Assembly: GCA_002292855.1 (NCBI GenBank)
Contig: DBBY01000049.1
Span: 1 to 17,127 of the forward strand
DNA: 17,127 nucleotides
Origin: Flavobacteriales bacterium UBA972
GTDB lineage: Bacteria; Bacteroidota; Bacteroidia; Flavobacteriales; Schleiferiaceae
Direction of reading: 5' to 3'
The notes under the pieces are model-generated. The model worked only from the letters and a program-made list of their open reading frames with translations, had not been told where the DNA came from and ran no database searches. Shown in pieces: positions 1 through 8,062 of this stretch (positions within the stretch are counted from its first letter, which is position 1; each line of letters begins with the position of its first letter). Position numbers and translations under genes: made by a program.

Positions 1-1374
1 GACAAGCCCAACTGCGACCCTGAGCATGCCCACGAAATGGTATTTGACCTCATGTTTTCACTGGACGCCACCGAGGAACAGCTGGATTTTCCCTGCGTTT
101 ACGGGTCCGCCAAAAACAACTGGATGGGCGCAGACTTTAAGGTACAAACCGAGAACATCGAGTACCTTCTAGATGTAGTGCTGGACCACGTCCCGCAGGC
201 AGTCGTCCTCGAGGGCAGCACGCAAATGCTCGTGACCAGTTTGGACTACAGCAGCTACCAGGGCCGCATGGCCATTGGACGCCTTCACCGCGGAACCCTT
301 AAAGAGGGTGCGCAGGTGTCGGTGGTAAAGCGCGACGGCAGCATTACCAAGGCAAAAGTTAAGGAGCTCTTCACCTTTGAAGGCTTGGGTAAGGCCAAGG
401 TTGGTTCGGTTCAAGCGGGTGACCTATGCGCGGTGGCCGGAATCGAAGGCTTTGAAATTGGCGACACGATCGCAGACATCGAGAACCCCGAGGGCCTGCC
501 CACCATTGCCATTGACGAGCCCACGCTGAGCATGCTCTTTATGATCAACGACTCGCCCTTCTTTGGACGCGACGGCAAGTTTGTGACCAGCCGCCACCTC
601 AAGGACCGCCTCGAGAAAGAACTAGAGAAAAACCTGGCCTTACGGGTGATTCCTGGCGCTACGGCAGACTCTTTTTATGTCTACGGCCGAGGCGTTCTTC
701 ACCTGTCTATCTTGATTGAAACCATGCGCCGCGAGGGCTATGAGCTCCAAATTGGCCAGCCTACGGTTATTACCAAAGAAATCGACGGGGTCAAGTGCGA
801 ACCCATAGAAGACCTAATCATCGACCTTCCTGAGGTCAACAGCGGCACCGCGGTGGAAATGGCAACCCTTCGCAAAGGCGAGATGACCAACATGACTCCT
901 AAGGGCGACCGCATGATTGTCACCTTTAAAATTCCTAGCCGCGGAATCATTGGCATGCGCTCTGCCTTGCTCACCGCAACGGCCGGAGAGGCAATCATGA
1001 ACCACCGATTCATTGGATTTGAGCCCATGCGCGGCGAAATTCCGCGTCGAATGAACGGCTCGCTTATTTCGATGGAGCAGGGTACCGCCCTGGCCTACTC
1101 GATTGACCGCCTTCAGGACCGGGGAATTTTCTTTATCGATCCCAACGAAGAAATCTACAAATCGCAGATTGTTGGCGAGCATACCCGCGGCAACGACCTC
1201 GAAGTGAACCTCATTAGGGGCAAGAAATTGACCAACATGCGCGCTTCGGGTTCTGACGAGAAAATGCGCATTGCCCCCGCCAAGGTTCTTCGCCTCGAAG
1301 AGGCTCTGGAGTACGTTCAGGGCGGAGAGTTCGTGGAGGTGACGCCCAAGAGCATTCGCCTGCGCAAGCGCTAG
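1..1374 (+). CDS. typA: Ribosome-associated GTPase TypA/BipA, 5'-truncated by the window edge
   Basis: Translational GTPase related to EF-G and LepA that binds the 70S ribosome and supports growth under stress and ribosome assembly (family knowledge). The frame is open from base 1, so the gene starts outside the window and the ATG at 37 is an internal Met. Visible at the left edge are the end of the G domain (KPNCDPEHAHEMVFDLMFSL, then YGSAKNNW), the domain II beta-barrel (GRMAIGRLHRGTLKEGAQV), the EF-G-like domain III, the domain V region (IPSRGIIGMRSALL) and the BipA-specific C-terminal domain ending KSIRLRKR. The nucleotide-binding P-loop lies upstream and cannot be checked. The visible 457 codons match the expected C-terminal three quarters of a roughly 600-residue protein. 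The antiporter gene starts 21 bp after the stop and has its own promoter element. Confidence 0.95.
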   Translation, partial: DKPNCDPEHAHEMVFDLMFSLDATEEQLDFPCVYGSAKNNWMGADFKVQTENIEYLLDVVLDHVPQAVVLEGSTQMLVTSLDYSSYQGRMAIGRLHRGTLKEGAQVSVVKRDGSITKAKVKELFTFEGLGKAKVGSVQAGDLCAVAGIEGFEIGDTIADIENPEGLPTIAIDEPTLSMLFMINDSPFFGRDGKFVTSRHLKDRLEKELEKNLALRVIPGATADSFYVYGRGVLHLSILIETMRREGYELQIGQPTVITKEIDGVKCEPIEDLIIDLPEVNSGTAVEMATLRKGEMTNMTPKGDRMIVTFKIPSRGIIGMRSALLTATAGEAIMNHRFIGFEPMRGEIPRRMNGSLISMEQGTALAYSIDRLQDRGIFFIDPNEEIYKSQIVGEHTRGNDLEVNLIRGKKLTNMRASGSDEKMRIAPAKVLRLEEALEYVQGGEFVEVTPKSIRLRKR

Positions 1375-1383
1375 AAATACCAT

Positions 1384-1391
1384 TATATTTG
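1384..1391 (+). promoter_or_regulatory. Bacteroidota -7 element TATATTTG, leaderless spacing
   Basis: Exact match to the Bacteroidota -7 consensus TAnnTTTG in the 21-bp gap after typA. Four bases (GGAG) separate it from the ATG at 1396, so transcription is predicted to begin on or next to the start codon. No clear TTG (-33) lies 17-23 bp upstream. GGAG resembles a Shine-Dalgarno core but is too close to the ATG to act as one. Confidence 0.6.
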
Positions 1392-1395
1392 GGAG

Positions 1396-2628
1396 ATGCA
1401 GGACTTGCCAGGACTACACCTTCCCTTTTTCGCAAACCTGCTCCTTCTTTTGGTGCTCGCTCGCGTTTTGGGGGAAGTTATGGAGCGATTTAAGCAGCCT
1501 GCAATGATCGGCGAAATTCTTGCGGGAGTGGTTCTGGGCCCTACGGTGCTCAACGTCATGGTTCGCAACGAGGAACTCACGGCAATTAGTGAATTAGGGG
1601 TCTTTTTGCTGGTAATCATTGCCGGACTCGAAATTGACGTTCGTGAAATCGCCAAAACTTCACGCGGACGCAACCTGATTACTTCCCTTTTGGCCTTTCT
1701 AATACCAATCGGGTCGGGATTTGCGGTAGCTACAGCCTTTGATCTAGCCCTCGTGCCCGCAATTTTTGTTGGACTCTGCGTCGCCATCACGGCCCTACCC
1801 GTTAGTGTTCGCATCCTAATGGATCTCGGTCAGCTCAAGTCCGAAATCGGGCAGCGCATCATTGCAGTAGCCATTTTTGATGATGTCCTCGCGCTAACGA
1901 TACTTGGGGTGCTCCTTGATGTGAATAATTCAGCGAATTCAAGCATTGATGTCCTAGGGCTCGCAATTGGTCTAACCTTGGGTAAGATTCTTCTCCTTTT
2001 GGCCGGACTCATTTTTGCCTACCGTTTAATCAATAAGTTCACAGACCGCGACAACTTTATTGAACTGCAGCTCGACAAGTTGCTCTTGTTTATGCGAGGC
2101 AAAGAATCCCTGCTGGCAATCATGTTTGCCTTTATTCTAATTTTTGCCTCGCTGACGGAGGCCGTTGGCCTTCATTTCATTATCGGAGCATTTTTTGCCT
2201 CCATGCTTCTGAGTAAAGAACTGGTGGGCGTTGCTCACTTTCAAGAATTTGAAAAAACCACCCACGGAATGGCAATGGGATTTTTAGCTCCCATATTTTT
2301 CGCAGGAATTGGCCTTGAATTTCAGTTTTCTTCCATCACGGAATGGGGACTGCTCTTTGCTATAATTGGAGTTTCTTTTCTGAGCAAAATCGTAGGTGGA
2401 TATATTGGTGGGCGTTTTGCCGGACTTCGCCACCGCAAGGCCCTAACCCTTGGCATCGGCCTCAACGCTCGCGGAATTATGGAATTAGTCATTGCCAACA
2501 TTGCCTATCGCGAAGGCCTTATTGGGGTTCAGATTTTTAGCATTTTGGTCATTATGGGGGTATTCACCACCATCAATACCCCGATGCTGCTCAAGCGATC
2601 GTTTCGCTGGCTTAAGGCTGAGCAGTAG
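1396..2628 (+). CDS. CPA2-family Na+(K+)/H+ antiporter
   Basis: Integral membrane cation/proton antiporter of the CPA2 (NapA/GerN/KefB) class, expected to exchange Na+ or K+ for H+ across the inner membrane. The 410 residues form about 12 hydrophobic segments, with the family motif KQPAMIGEILAGVVLGP near residues 33-49. An Asp-Asp pair (AIFDDVLAL, D162-D163) sits where electrogenic Na+/H+ exchangers carry their ion-binding DD. Later come GAFFASMLLSKE, the GFLAPIFFAGIGLEF segment and the GIGLNARGIMELVIA signature. No RCK/TrkA-N or UspA domain follows, so it is the short form. The ATG at 1396 is fixed by the promoter element four bases upstream. It is convergent with polA, 56 bp away. The exact ion cannot be read from sequence; the DD pair favours Na+/H+ over KefC-like K+ efflux. 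Confidence 0.9.
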   Translation: MQDLPGLHLPFFANLLLLLVLARVLGEVMERFKQPAMIGEILAGVVLGPTVLNVMVRNEELTAISELGVFLLVIIAGLEIDVREIAKTSRGRNLITSLLAFLIPIGSGFAVATAFDLALVPAIFVGLCVAITALPVSVRILMDLGQLKSEIGQRIIAVAIFDDVLALTILGVLLDVNNSANSSIDVLGLAIGLTLGKILLLLAGLIFAYRLINKFTDRDNFIELQLDKLLLFMRGKESLLAIMFAFILIFASLTEAVGLHFIIGAFFASMLLSKELVGVAHFQEFEKTTHGMAMGFLAPIFFAGIGLEFQFSSITEWGLLFAIIGVSFLSKIVGGYIGGRFAGLRHRKALTLGIGLNARGIMELVIANIAYREGLIGVQIFSILVIMGVFTTINTPMLLKRSFRWLKAEQ

Positions 2629-2643
2629 CCGCGTCAAGCGGTT
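2627..2643. terminator. Weak hairpin between convergent antiporter and polA stops
   Basis: AGCCGC-GTCAA-GCGGTT can pair as a 6-bp stem with one G-U and a 5-nt loop. It starts at the last two bases of the antiporter stop codon in the 56-bp convergent gap. No T tract follows on either strand, so this is only a candidate transcript end. Confidence 0.2.
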
Positions 2644-2684
2644 GTGCGCCACCCTTAAATGCCACGCAGTACCAATTCTAAGGC

Positions 2685-5510
2685 CTAATGCGCCTTGAGC
2701 CAGGTGCGGCCCACCCCCGTGTCGGCCACCAAGGGCACCTTCAAGACAAAGGCAGACTCCATTTCGGCCTTGACCAGCTCGCGAAGCGACTCAACCTCGG
2801 TCGAGTAAGCGTCAAACACCAGTTCGTCGTGAACCTGAAGGATCATGGGGCTCTTGAGGCCCTCGCGCTGAAGGCGGTCGTGAATGCGAATCATGGCCAA
2901 CTTCACAATGTCGGCGGCCGTGCCTTGGATCGGGGCATTGATGGCGTTTCGCTCGGAATGCCCGCGAACCGCTTGGTTCCGCGAATCGATGTCGCGCAGG
3001 TAGCGGCGGCGACCCAAAAGCGTTTCGACATAGCCTTGAGCGCGGGCGGCCGCGACTTGGTCGTCGATGTACTTTTTGATTCCGGGGTAGGTGGCGAAGT
3101 ACTGCTCGATCACCTCCTTGGCCTCAGAACGCGACAAGCTGCTCTGCTGGCTGAGCCCGAAGGCTGAAACGCCGTAAATGATTCCGAAATTCACCGTCTT
3201 GGCCTGCGAACGCTGCTCGCGGGTGACCTCGGCGAGCGGAACCCCAAACACCTTGGACGCCGTCGCCGCGTGAATGTCTTCGCCGCTCACAAAGGCATCA
3301 ATCATCCCTGCATCGCCGCTCATGGAGGCAATTACGCGCAACTCGATCTGCGAATAGTCCGCGCTGAGCAGCACGCGATCGGGGCCGCCCGCAACAAAAA
3401 GGTCGCGCACCCTCTGGCCGCGTTCGCTGCGAACCGGGATGTTTTGCATGTTGGGGTTGGTCGACGAGAGCCGCCCCGTGGCCGCAACCGCCTGGTTGAA
3501 GGTAGTGTGGATGCGTCCGGTGCGCGGACTCACCAGCTCGGGGAGCGCATCGACGTAGGTGCTCTTGAGCTTGCCGACTTGCCTCCATTCAAGCAACTTA
3601 TCGACGATGGGATGGGCCTTCCTGAAGTTCTCGAGCACCTCCTCGCCCGTGGCGTACTGGCCCGTCTTGGTCTTTTTGGCCTTGGGGTCAAGCTTGAGGC
3701 GGTCAAAAAGCACCTCACCGAGCTGCTTGGGCGACCCGAGGTTGAAGTCGACTCCGGCGAGCTCGCGCACTTCGGCTTCGAGGCGGGCGGAATCTTCGCC
3801 CAGCTCCACGGAGTAGCGGGCCAAGCCCTCGAGATCGATGGCCATTCCAGCGCGCTCCATGCCGGCTAGTACGGGAATCAGCGGAGCCTCGAGGTCGTGC
3901 AGCACCCGCTCCAGTCCGGCCTCGGCCAGCTTGGGTTTGAAGGCTTCGTGCAGGCGCCAGGTGACGTCGGCGTCTTCGGCAGCGTACTCGGCCACTTCGG
4001 CGGCGGGCAGGTCGCGCATGCTCTTTTGGTTCTTGCCTTTGGCTCCGATGAGGGAATCGATCGAAATCGGCCGGTAGCCCAGGTAGTTTTGGGCCAAGGC
4101 ATCCATGCCGTGTCGCTGGTCGGGCTCGATGAGGTAGTGGGCGAGCATGGTGTCGCGCAGGGTTCCGACCAGTTTGATGCCGTAGTTGGCCAAGATCTGC
4201 AGGTCAAACTTCAGGTTGTGGCCGATCCAGGTGGCGTCGCTGCGTTCGAAGTGCGGACGAAAGAGTTCCAGCCAGGTCTGTGCCTCGCTGCGCTCAGCCG
4301 GTAGCGCCACGTAGTAGGCCGTGTGGGCCTCCCACGAGAGCGAAAAGCCGACCATTTCGGCCTCGAGGGCATCGAGCCCCGTGGTCTCGGTGTCAAAGGC
4401 GATCTCGCTCAGGCCGTCAAGGCTCCGGGCCAGGGCTCGGGCCGCCTCGACCGTATCGATGAGGGTGTAGGCGTGGGCTTGGGTTGCGGCAGAGCCGCCC
4501 GGGACTTGCGGCGCAGCTGAGGCGGGTTCGTCTCCTTGGGCTCCACCGCCAAAGAGGTCCATCTGGGCGGAATCAGCGCCGGTGGCGGGCCGCGGCGCGG
4601 CAGGCGCAGTCTTGGCTTCAGGCTCGGGGGAAGCAGAAGCCGCGGCCGGCAGCAGTCGCCGGGCCAGCGAACGAATTTCGAGCTCTTCGAGCAGGGCGCG
4701 CAGGGCGTCGCTGTCGGCGAGTTCGCGCACTAAGTCGGCCTCGTCGAGGGCGATTGGAGCGTCGGTAATAATGGTGGCAAGCACCCGCGACAAACGAGCC
4801 TGCTCGGAGTGCTCGCGCACCCGCTCGCCCAGTTTTCCGCTAATTTGGTCGCCATGGGCTAGGACGTTCTCGAGGGTTCCGTACTCGGCCAAAAGCTTGG
4901 CGGCCGTCTTCTCGCCGACTCCGGGAATGCCCGGAATGTTATCGACCGCGTCGCCCATGAGTCCGAGGAGGTCAATAACTTGATCTACCCGCTCAATGCC
5001 CCATTTTTGGCATACTTCAAGCGGACCAAGAACCTCCGCCGGCTCGCCCCCGCGGGCGGGCTTGTACATTTTTACCCGGTCGGTGACGAGCTGCCCGAAG
5101 TCCTTGTCGGGCGTCATCATAAAAACTTCAAAACCAGCAGACTCCGCCTGATGGGCAAGGGTTCCGATCACGTCGTCGGCCTCGTAGCCCGGCAGGCCTA
5201 GGGCCGGAATCCGCATCGCAGCCAAGAGCTTTTGAATGTAGGGCACGGCGACCTTGATTCCCTCGGGCGTTTCGTCGCGCTGCGCCTTGTACTCGGGGTA
5301 TAGCTGCTCCCGTACCTGGGAACCGCCAATGTCAAAAACGACGGCCAGATGGCTCGGCTTCTCCTTCTCGATTACGTCGAGCAAAGCCAGCAAAAATCCG
5401 TAGACGGCCGAGGTATCGAGGCCTTTGCTGGTGACGCGCGGATTCCGTGCAAAGGCAAAGTATGCCCTGAAAATTAGCGCGTATGCGTCAAGGAGAAAGA
5501 GTTTTTTCAT
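2685..5510 (-). CDS. polA: DNA polymerase I, full three-domain form
   Basis: Repair and Okazaki-fragment polymerase of 941 residues. The N-terminal 5'-3' flap exonuclease domain (about 1-285) starts MKKLFLLDAYALIFRAYFAF and contains GYEADDVIG, TPDKDFGQLV and the helix-hairpin-helix GIPGVGEKTA. An Ala/Pro/Glu-rich linker covers about 288-345. The 3'-5' proofreading domain looks intact, with exo I DTETTG (D373, E375), exo II NLKFD (D436) and exo III Y509-x3-D513. The polymerase domain has motif A ADYSQIELR (D718), motif B KTVNFGIIYG (K771, F775, Y779) and motif C VHDELVFD (D895). F775 is the usual Phe that discriminates against dideoxynucleotides. Length and start fit the family. It is transcribed divergently from the glycosyltransferase operon, with 92 bp between the starts, and unlike most unit-opening genes here it has no TAnnTTTG right before its ATG. 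Confidence 0.98.
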   Translation of the reverse strand: MKKLFLLDAYALIFRAYFAFARNPRVTSKGLDTSAVYGFLLALLDVIEKEKPSHLAVVFDIGGSQVREQLYPEYKAQRDETPEGIKVAVPYIQKLLAAMRIPALGLPGYEADDVIGTLAHQAESAGFEVFMMTPDKDFGQLVTDRVKMYKPARGGEPAEVLGPLEVCQKWGIERVDQVIDLLGLMGDAVDNIPGIPGVGEKTAAKLLAEYGTLENVLAHGDQISGKLGERVREHSEQARLSRVLATIITDAPIALDEADLVRELADSDALRALLEELEIRSLARRLLPAAASASPEPEAKTAPAAPRPATGADSAQMDLFGGGAQGDEPASAAPQVPGGSAATQAHAYTLIDTVEAARALARSLDGLSEIAFDTETTGLDALEAEMVGFSLSWEAHTAYYVALPAERSEAQTWLELFRPHFERSDATWIGHNLKFDLQILANYGIKLVGTLRDTMLAHYLIEPDQRHGMDALAQNYLGYRPISIDSLIGAKGKNQKSMRDLPAAEVAEYAAEDADVTWRLHEAFKPKLAEAGLERVLHDLEAPLIPVLAGMERAGMAIDLEGLARYSVELGEDSARLEAEVRELAGVDFNLGSPKQLGEVLFDRLKLDPKAKKTKTGQYATGEEVLENFRKAHPIVDKLLEWRQVGKLKSTYVDALPELVSPRTGRIHTTFNQAVAATGRLSSTNPNMQNIPVRSERGQRVRDLFVAGGPDRVLLSADYSQIELRVIASMSGDAGMIDAFVSGEDIHAATASKVFGVPLAEVTREQRSQAKTVNFGIIYGVSAFGLSQQSSLSRSEAKEVIEQYFATYPGIKKYIDDQVAAARAQGYVETLLGRRRYLRDIDSRNQAVRGHSERNAINAPIQGTAADIVKLAMIRIHDRLQREGLKSPMILQVHDELVFDAYSTEVESLRELVKAEMESAFVLKVPLVADTGVGRTWLKAH

Positions 5511-5547
5511 GCCGATTTAGACTGCGTTGGGATGCCCAACACGATTC

Positions 5548-5555
5548 TAAAGGTA
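5548..5555 (-). promoter_or_regulatory. Possible -7 element TACCTTTA for polA
   Basis: Matches five of the six fixed positions of TAnnTTTG on the minus strand and lies 37 nt before the polA ATG, which would give a leader of about 30 nt. No convincing -33 TTG is at the expected distance. Confidence 0.25.
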
Positions 5556-5590
5556 CGAAGTTCAAAAAGCAGAAGTCCGCGTCGAAACCC

Positions 5591-5598
5591 TACTTTTG
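5591..5598 (+). promoter_or_regulatory. -7 element TACTTTTG, leaderless spacing, for the GT2-pyrC operon
   Basis: Exact TAnnTTTG followed by four bases (CGGC) and the ATG at 5603. It is the only clear promoter element seen ahead of the five-gene operon 5603-9812. No TTG is present at -33 spacing. Confidence 0.6.
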
Positions 5599-5602
5599 CG
5601 GC

Positions 5603-6325
5603 ATGCCTCATGCTTTGGTCGTCATACCCACCTACAAGGAACGCGAGAACATCGAGGCCATCATCGAGGCTGTGGTTGCACTGCCTGAGGCCTTCGACTT
5701 GCTCATCGTCGACGACAATTCGCCCGACGGCACGGCCGACTTGGTGCGCAAAATACAAAGAAAGCATCCGGGTCGCATACACCTCAACGAGCGCAAGGGC
5801 AAGCTGGGCCTGGGCACCGCCTACATCCACGGCTTCAAGTGGGCCCTCAAGCAAGACTACCAGTATATTTTTGAGATGGACGCGGACTTTTCGCACGACC
5901 CCAAGGACCTGCCTCGCCTGCTTGAGGCCTGCGAGGTCTATGGGGCCGACCTGGCCATCGGGTCGCGCTACAGCAAGGGCGTCAACGTGGTCAACTGGCC
6001 AATGAGCCGCGTTCTGCTCAGTTATTTTGCGTCCAAATACGTGCGTTTGGTAACGGGAATGCCCATTCACGATACTACCGCAGGCTTCAAATGCTACCGC
6101 CGGGCCGTGCTAGAGGCCATTGATTTTGAGAAAATCCGCTTTGTGGGTTATGCCTTTCAAATCGAAATGAAGTTCCGCGCCTGGCGCAAAGGCTTCAACC
6201 TCGCCGAGGTAGCCGTAATCTTCACCGACCGCAAGGAAGGGCAGAGCAAAATGTCGCGCGGAATCATACGCGAAGCCGTCTTCGGGGTACTTTTGCTGAA
6301 GCTATCGAGCCTCTTTGGTCGCTAG
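5603..6325 (+). CDS. GT2 glycosyltransferase, polyprenol-phosphate mannosyltransferase-like
   Basis: Family-2 glycosyltransferase of the DPM1/Ppm1 type, which moves a sugar (typically mannose from GDP-mannose) to a polyprenyl phosphate on the cytoplasmic side of the membrane to make a lipid-linked donor. In 240 residues it shows the GT-A start VVIPTYKERENIE, the nucleotide-binding IVDDNSPDGT (D37, D38), GKLGLGTAYIHGF, the DXD-type EMDADFSHDP (D93, D95), GSRYSKG and TAGFKCYRRAV. There is no C-terminal membrane domain, so it is the soluble single-domain form. The frame is open upstream, but the family N-terminus begins at MPHALVVIPT and the -7 element four bases before that ATG fixes the start at 5603. 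First gene of the operon; pyrC follows after 10 bp. The sugar donor is inferred from the family, not proven. Confidence 0.92.
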   Translation: MPHALVVIPTYKERENIEAIIEAVVALPEAFDLLIVDDNSPDGTADLVRKIQRKHPGRIHLNERKGKLGLGTAYIHGFKWALKQDYQYIFEMDADFSHDPKDLPRLLEACEVYGADLAIGSRYSKGVNVVNWPMSRVLLSYFASKYVRLVTGMPIHDTTAGFKCYRRAVLEAIDFEKIRFVGYAFQIEMKFRAWRKGFNLAEVAVIFTDRKEGQSKMSRGIIREAVFGVLLLKLSSLFGR

Positions 6326-6335
6326 CCTTTTTGCA

Positions 6336-7700
6336 ATGCCAGACCCCACACCAACCTACCTTATTAAGAACGCGCGCCTGGTCAATGAGGGGCGCAGCTA
6401 CGAAGCCGACGTGCTGCTCTCAGGCGGCCGTATCGAGCGAATTGACGACCGAATTTCGCCCAAAAACAACACCGTTCAAATCATTGAAGGGGGCGGCAAA
6501 CTGCTCCTGCCTGGGGTGATTGACAGCCAAGTGCACTTTCGCGAGCCCGGGTTGACGCACAAGGGCGATTTGTCGACCGAGTCCCTAGCGGCAGTAGCTG
6601 GGGGCGTAACCTCTTACATCGAGCAGCCCAATACGGTACCGGCAGCGACTACCCTTAAGTTGCTCGAAGCCAAGTTTGCACGCGCCGCCGAGGTTTCTTG
6701 GGCCAACTACAGCTTTAGCCTCGGGGCCTCTAACACCAACCTCGAAGAGCTCAAGCGCGCCTCGAAGCACGACGTGGCCGCCATTAAAATGTTTCTTGGG
6801 TCAAGCACGGGCGACCTCTTGGTTGACGATCCCGCCGCTGTCGAGCGAATCTTTCGCGAAGTCGACCACCAGCTCATCGCGCACTGCGAAGACGAGCCCA
6901 CCATGCGCGCCAACCTCGAGCGCCTCATCGAAGAGCGCGGAGGCCGCGAGCACCTCACCGCCGCCGACCATCCGCTGATTCGCAGCGAAGAGGCCTGCTA
7001 CCTCTCGTCTTCTCGCGCAGTGGCTTTGGCACGCGAGACCGGAGCCCACTTTCACGTCTACCACGTGTCAACCGGCAAGGAACTCGACCTCTTTGACGCC
7101 GAGATTCCCTTGGCCGAGAAAAAAATCACCGCCGAAGCCTGCGTGCACCACCTCTGGTTCAGCGACGAAGACTACGCCGAGCTGGGGAACCGCATCAAGT
7201 GGAACCCCGCCATAAAGACCGTGGCCGACCGCGACGCCCTGCGCGCTGCGCTGCTCGACGGCCGCATCGACGTGGTAGCCACCGACCATGCGCCCCATAC
7301 GCTCGAAGAAAAACAGCGGATGTATGTGGACGCGCCCAGCGGCGGTCCGCTTATCCAAAACAGCCTGCCTGCCATGCTCGAACTGGCGCGCCGTCTTGAT
7401 ATTGACTTTGCCCGCATTGTCGAGCTTATGTGCCACCAGCCCGCCATCCTTTTTGGTATTCAAGAACGCGGATTCCTGCGCGAAGGCTACCATGCAGACC
7501 TGGTTTTAGTCGATCCGCACCGTCCCTACACGGTGCAGGCCTCTGAACTGTTCACTAAATCCCAGTGGTCGCCGTTTGAAGGGCGCACCTTCGCCGCTCG
7601 AGTTAGCCAGACTTGGGTCAATGGGCTGGTCGTGTACCGCGACGGCAAACCCCGAAACATGCCTGCTGGCCAAAGGCTCGTCTTTGATCGCGGATGGTAA
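6336..7700 (+). CDS. pyrC: Dihydroorotase
   Basis: Zinc amidohydrolase catalysing reversible ring closure of N-carbamoyl-L-aspartate to dihydroorotate, third step of pyrimidine synthesis. From the ATG at 6336 it has 454 residues. Visible active-site elements are DSQVHFREPGLTHKG (H67, R69), IKMFLGSSTG (K151, the likely carboxylated lysine), AHCEDE (H183), HVYHVSTGKE (H240, H243) and the catalytic-Asp motif ATDHAPHT (D317). The first His of the usual HxH pair is Gln65; as I recall, Bacteroidota enzymes of this type (for example the Porphyromonas gingivalis one) share the QVH wording, so this is probably lineage-typical. A TTG at 6315 also opens the frame but lies inside the upstream gene and adds residues that do not resemble the family. 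The last seven bases overlap the start of the DUF4296 gene. Confidence 0.96.
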   Translation: MPDPTPTYLIKNARLVNEGRSYEADVLLSGGRIERIDDRISPKNNTVQIIEGGGKLLLPGVIDSQVHFREPGLTHKGDLSTESLAAVAGGVTSYIEQPNTVPAATTLKLLEAKFARAAEVSWANYSFSLGASNTNLEELKRASKHDVAAIKMFLGSSTGDLLVDDPAAVERIFREVDHQLIAHCEDEPTMRANLERLIEERGGREHLTAADHPLIRSEEACYLSSSRAVALARETGAHFHVYHVSTGKELDLFDAEIPLAEKKITAEACVHHLWFSDEDYAELGNRIKWNPAIKTVADRDALRAALLDGRIDVVATDHAPHTLEEKQRMYVDAPSGGPLIQNSLPAMLELARRLDIDFARIVELMCHQPAILFGIQERGFLREGYHADLVLVDPHRPYTVQASELFTKSQWSPFEGRTFAARVSQTWVNGLVVYRDGKPRNMPAGQRLVFDRGW

Positions 7701-8062
7701 AACAGGGCGCAATCGCACTGGTTCTGGCCCTCGCTCTTGCGGGATGCGGCCATGCGTCGGGGCCCACGGCCCCCAGGGAGAAGCCTCGTGACTTAATTCC
7801 CGACGCTGCGTTCACGGCACTTTTGCTTGAAATGCATGCCATCGAGGGCGCGCGGGGCGGCGAACACTTGATGGGCGACAGCATACCCGTTTGGAAGATT
7901 TATGCCGGCACCTTTGCCCAGTTCGGATACAGCCAAGAGCAGGTCGAGCGGAGCTATGCCTACTACCACGCCGATCCCAAGGGCATGGTTCTGCGCTACG
8001 ACGCAATAATTGACAGCCTTCGCGCACGAAGCCAGCAACTGAGCAAACCGATTGAGCCGTGA
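7694..8062 (+). CDS. DUF4296-family small lipoprotein
   Basis: A 122-residue protein with a lipoprotein signal: short basic start MVKQ, a hydrophobic run, then lipobox LAGC with Cys18 as the predicted lipidation site. The mature part contains IPDAAFTALLLEMH and VWKIYAGTFAQFGYSQEQVE, followed by YYHADPKGMVLRYDAIIDSL, the pattern of DUF4296. This domain occurs in Bacteroidota and often follows pyrC; its function is unknown to me. The ATG at 7694 overlaps the pyrC stop (ATGGTAA), and the 3' end overlaps the next gene by four bases (GTGA), so it is translationally coupled on both sides. The likely location is the periplasmic face of a membrane. Confidence 0.85.
   Translation: MVKQGAIALVLALALAGCGHASGPTAPREKPRDLIPDAAFTALLLEMHAIEGARGGEHLMGDSIPVWKIYAGTFAQFGYSQEQVERSYAYYHADPKGMVLRYDAIIDSLRARSQQLSKPIEP

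Noticed and set aside
4470..4650. Ala/Pro-rich segment of PolA as a frameshift or insertion
   Set aside because: The frame is continuous and both flanking nuclease domains are intact; low-complexity linkers at this domain boundary are common.
5483..5602. N-terminal extension of the GT2 protein from an upstream start
   Set aside because: The extra 40 residues are Lys/Arg-rich, span the polA-GT2 promoter region and precede the normal family N-terminus; the -7 element fits ATG 5603.
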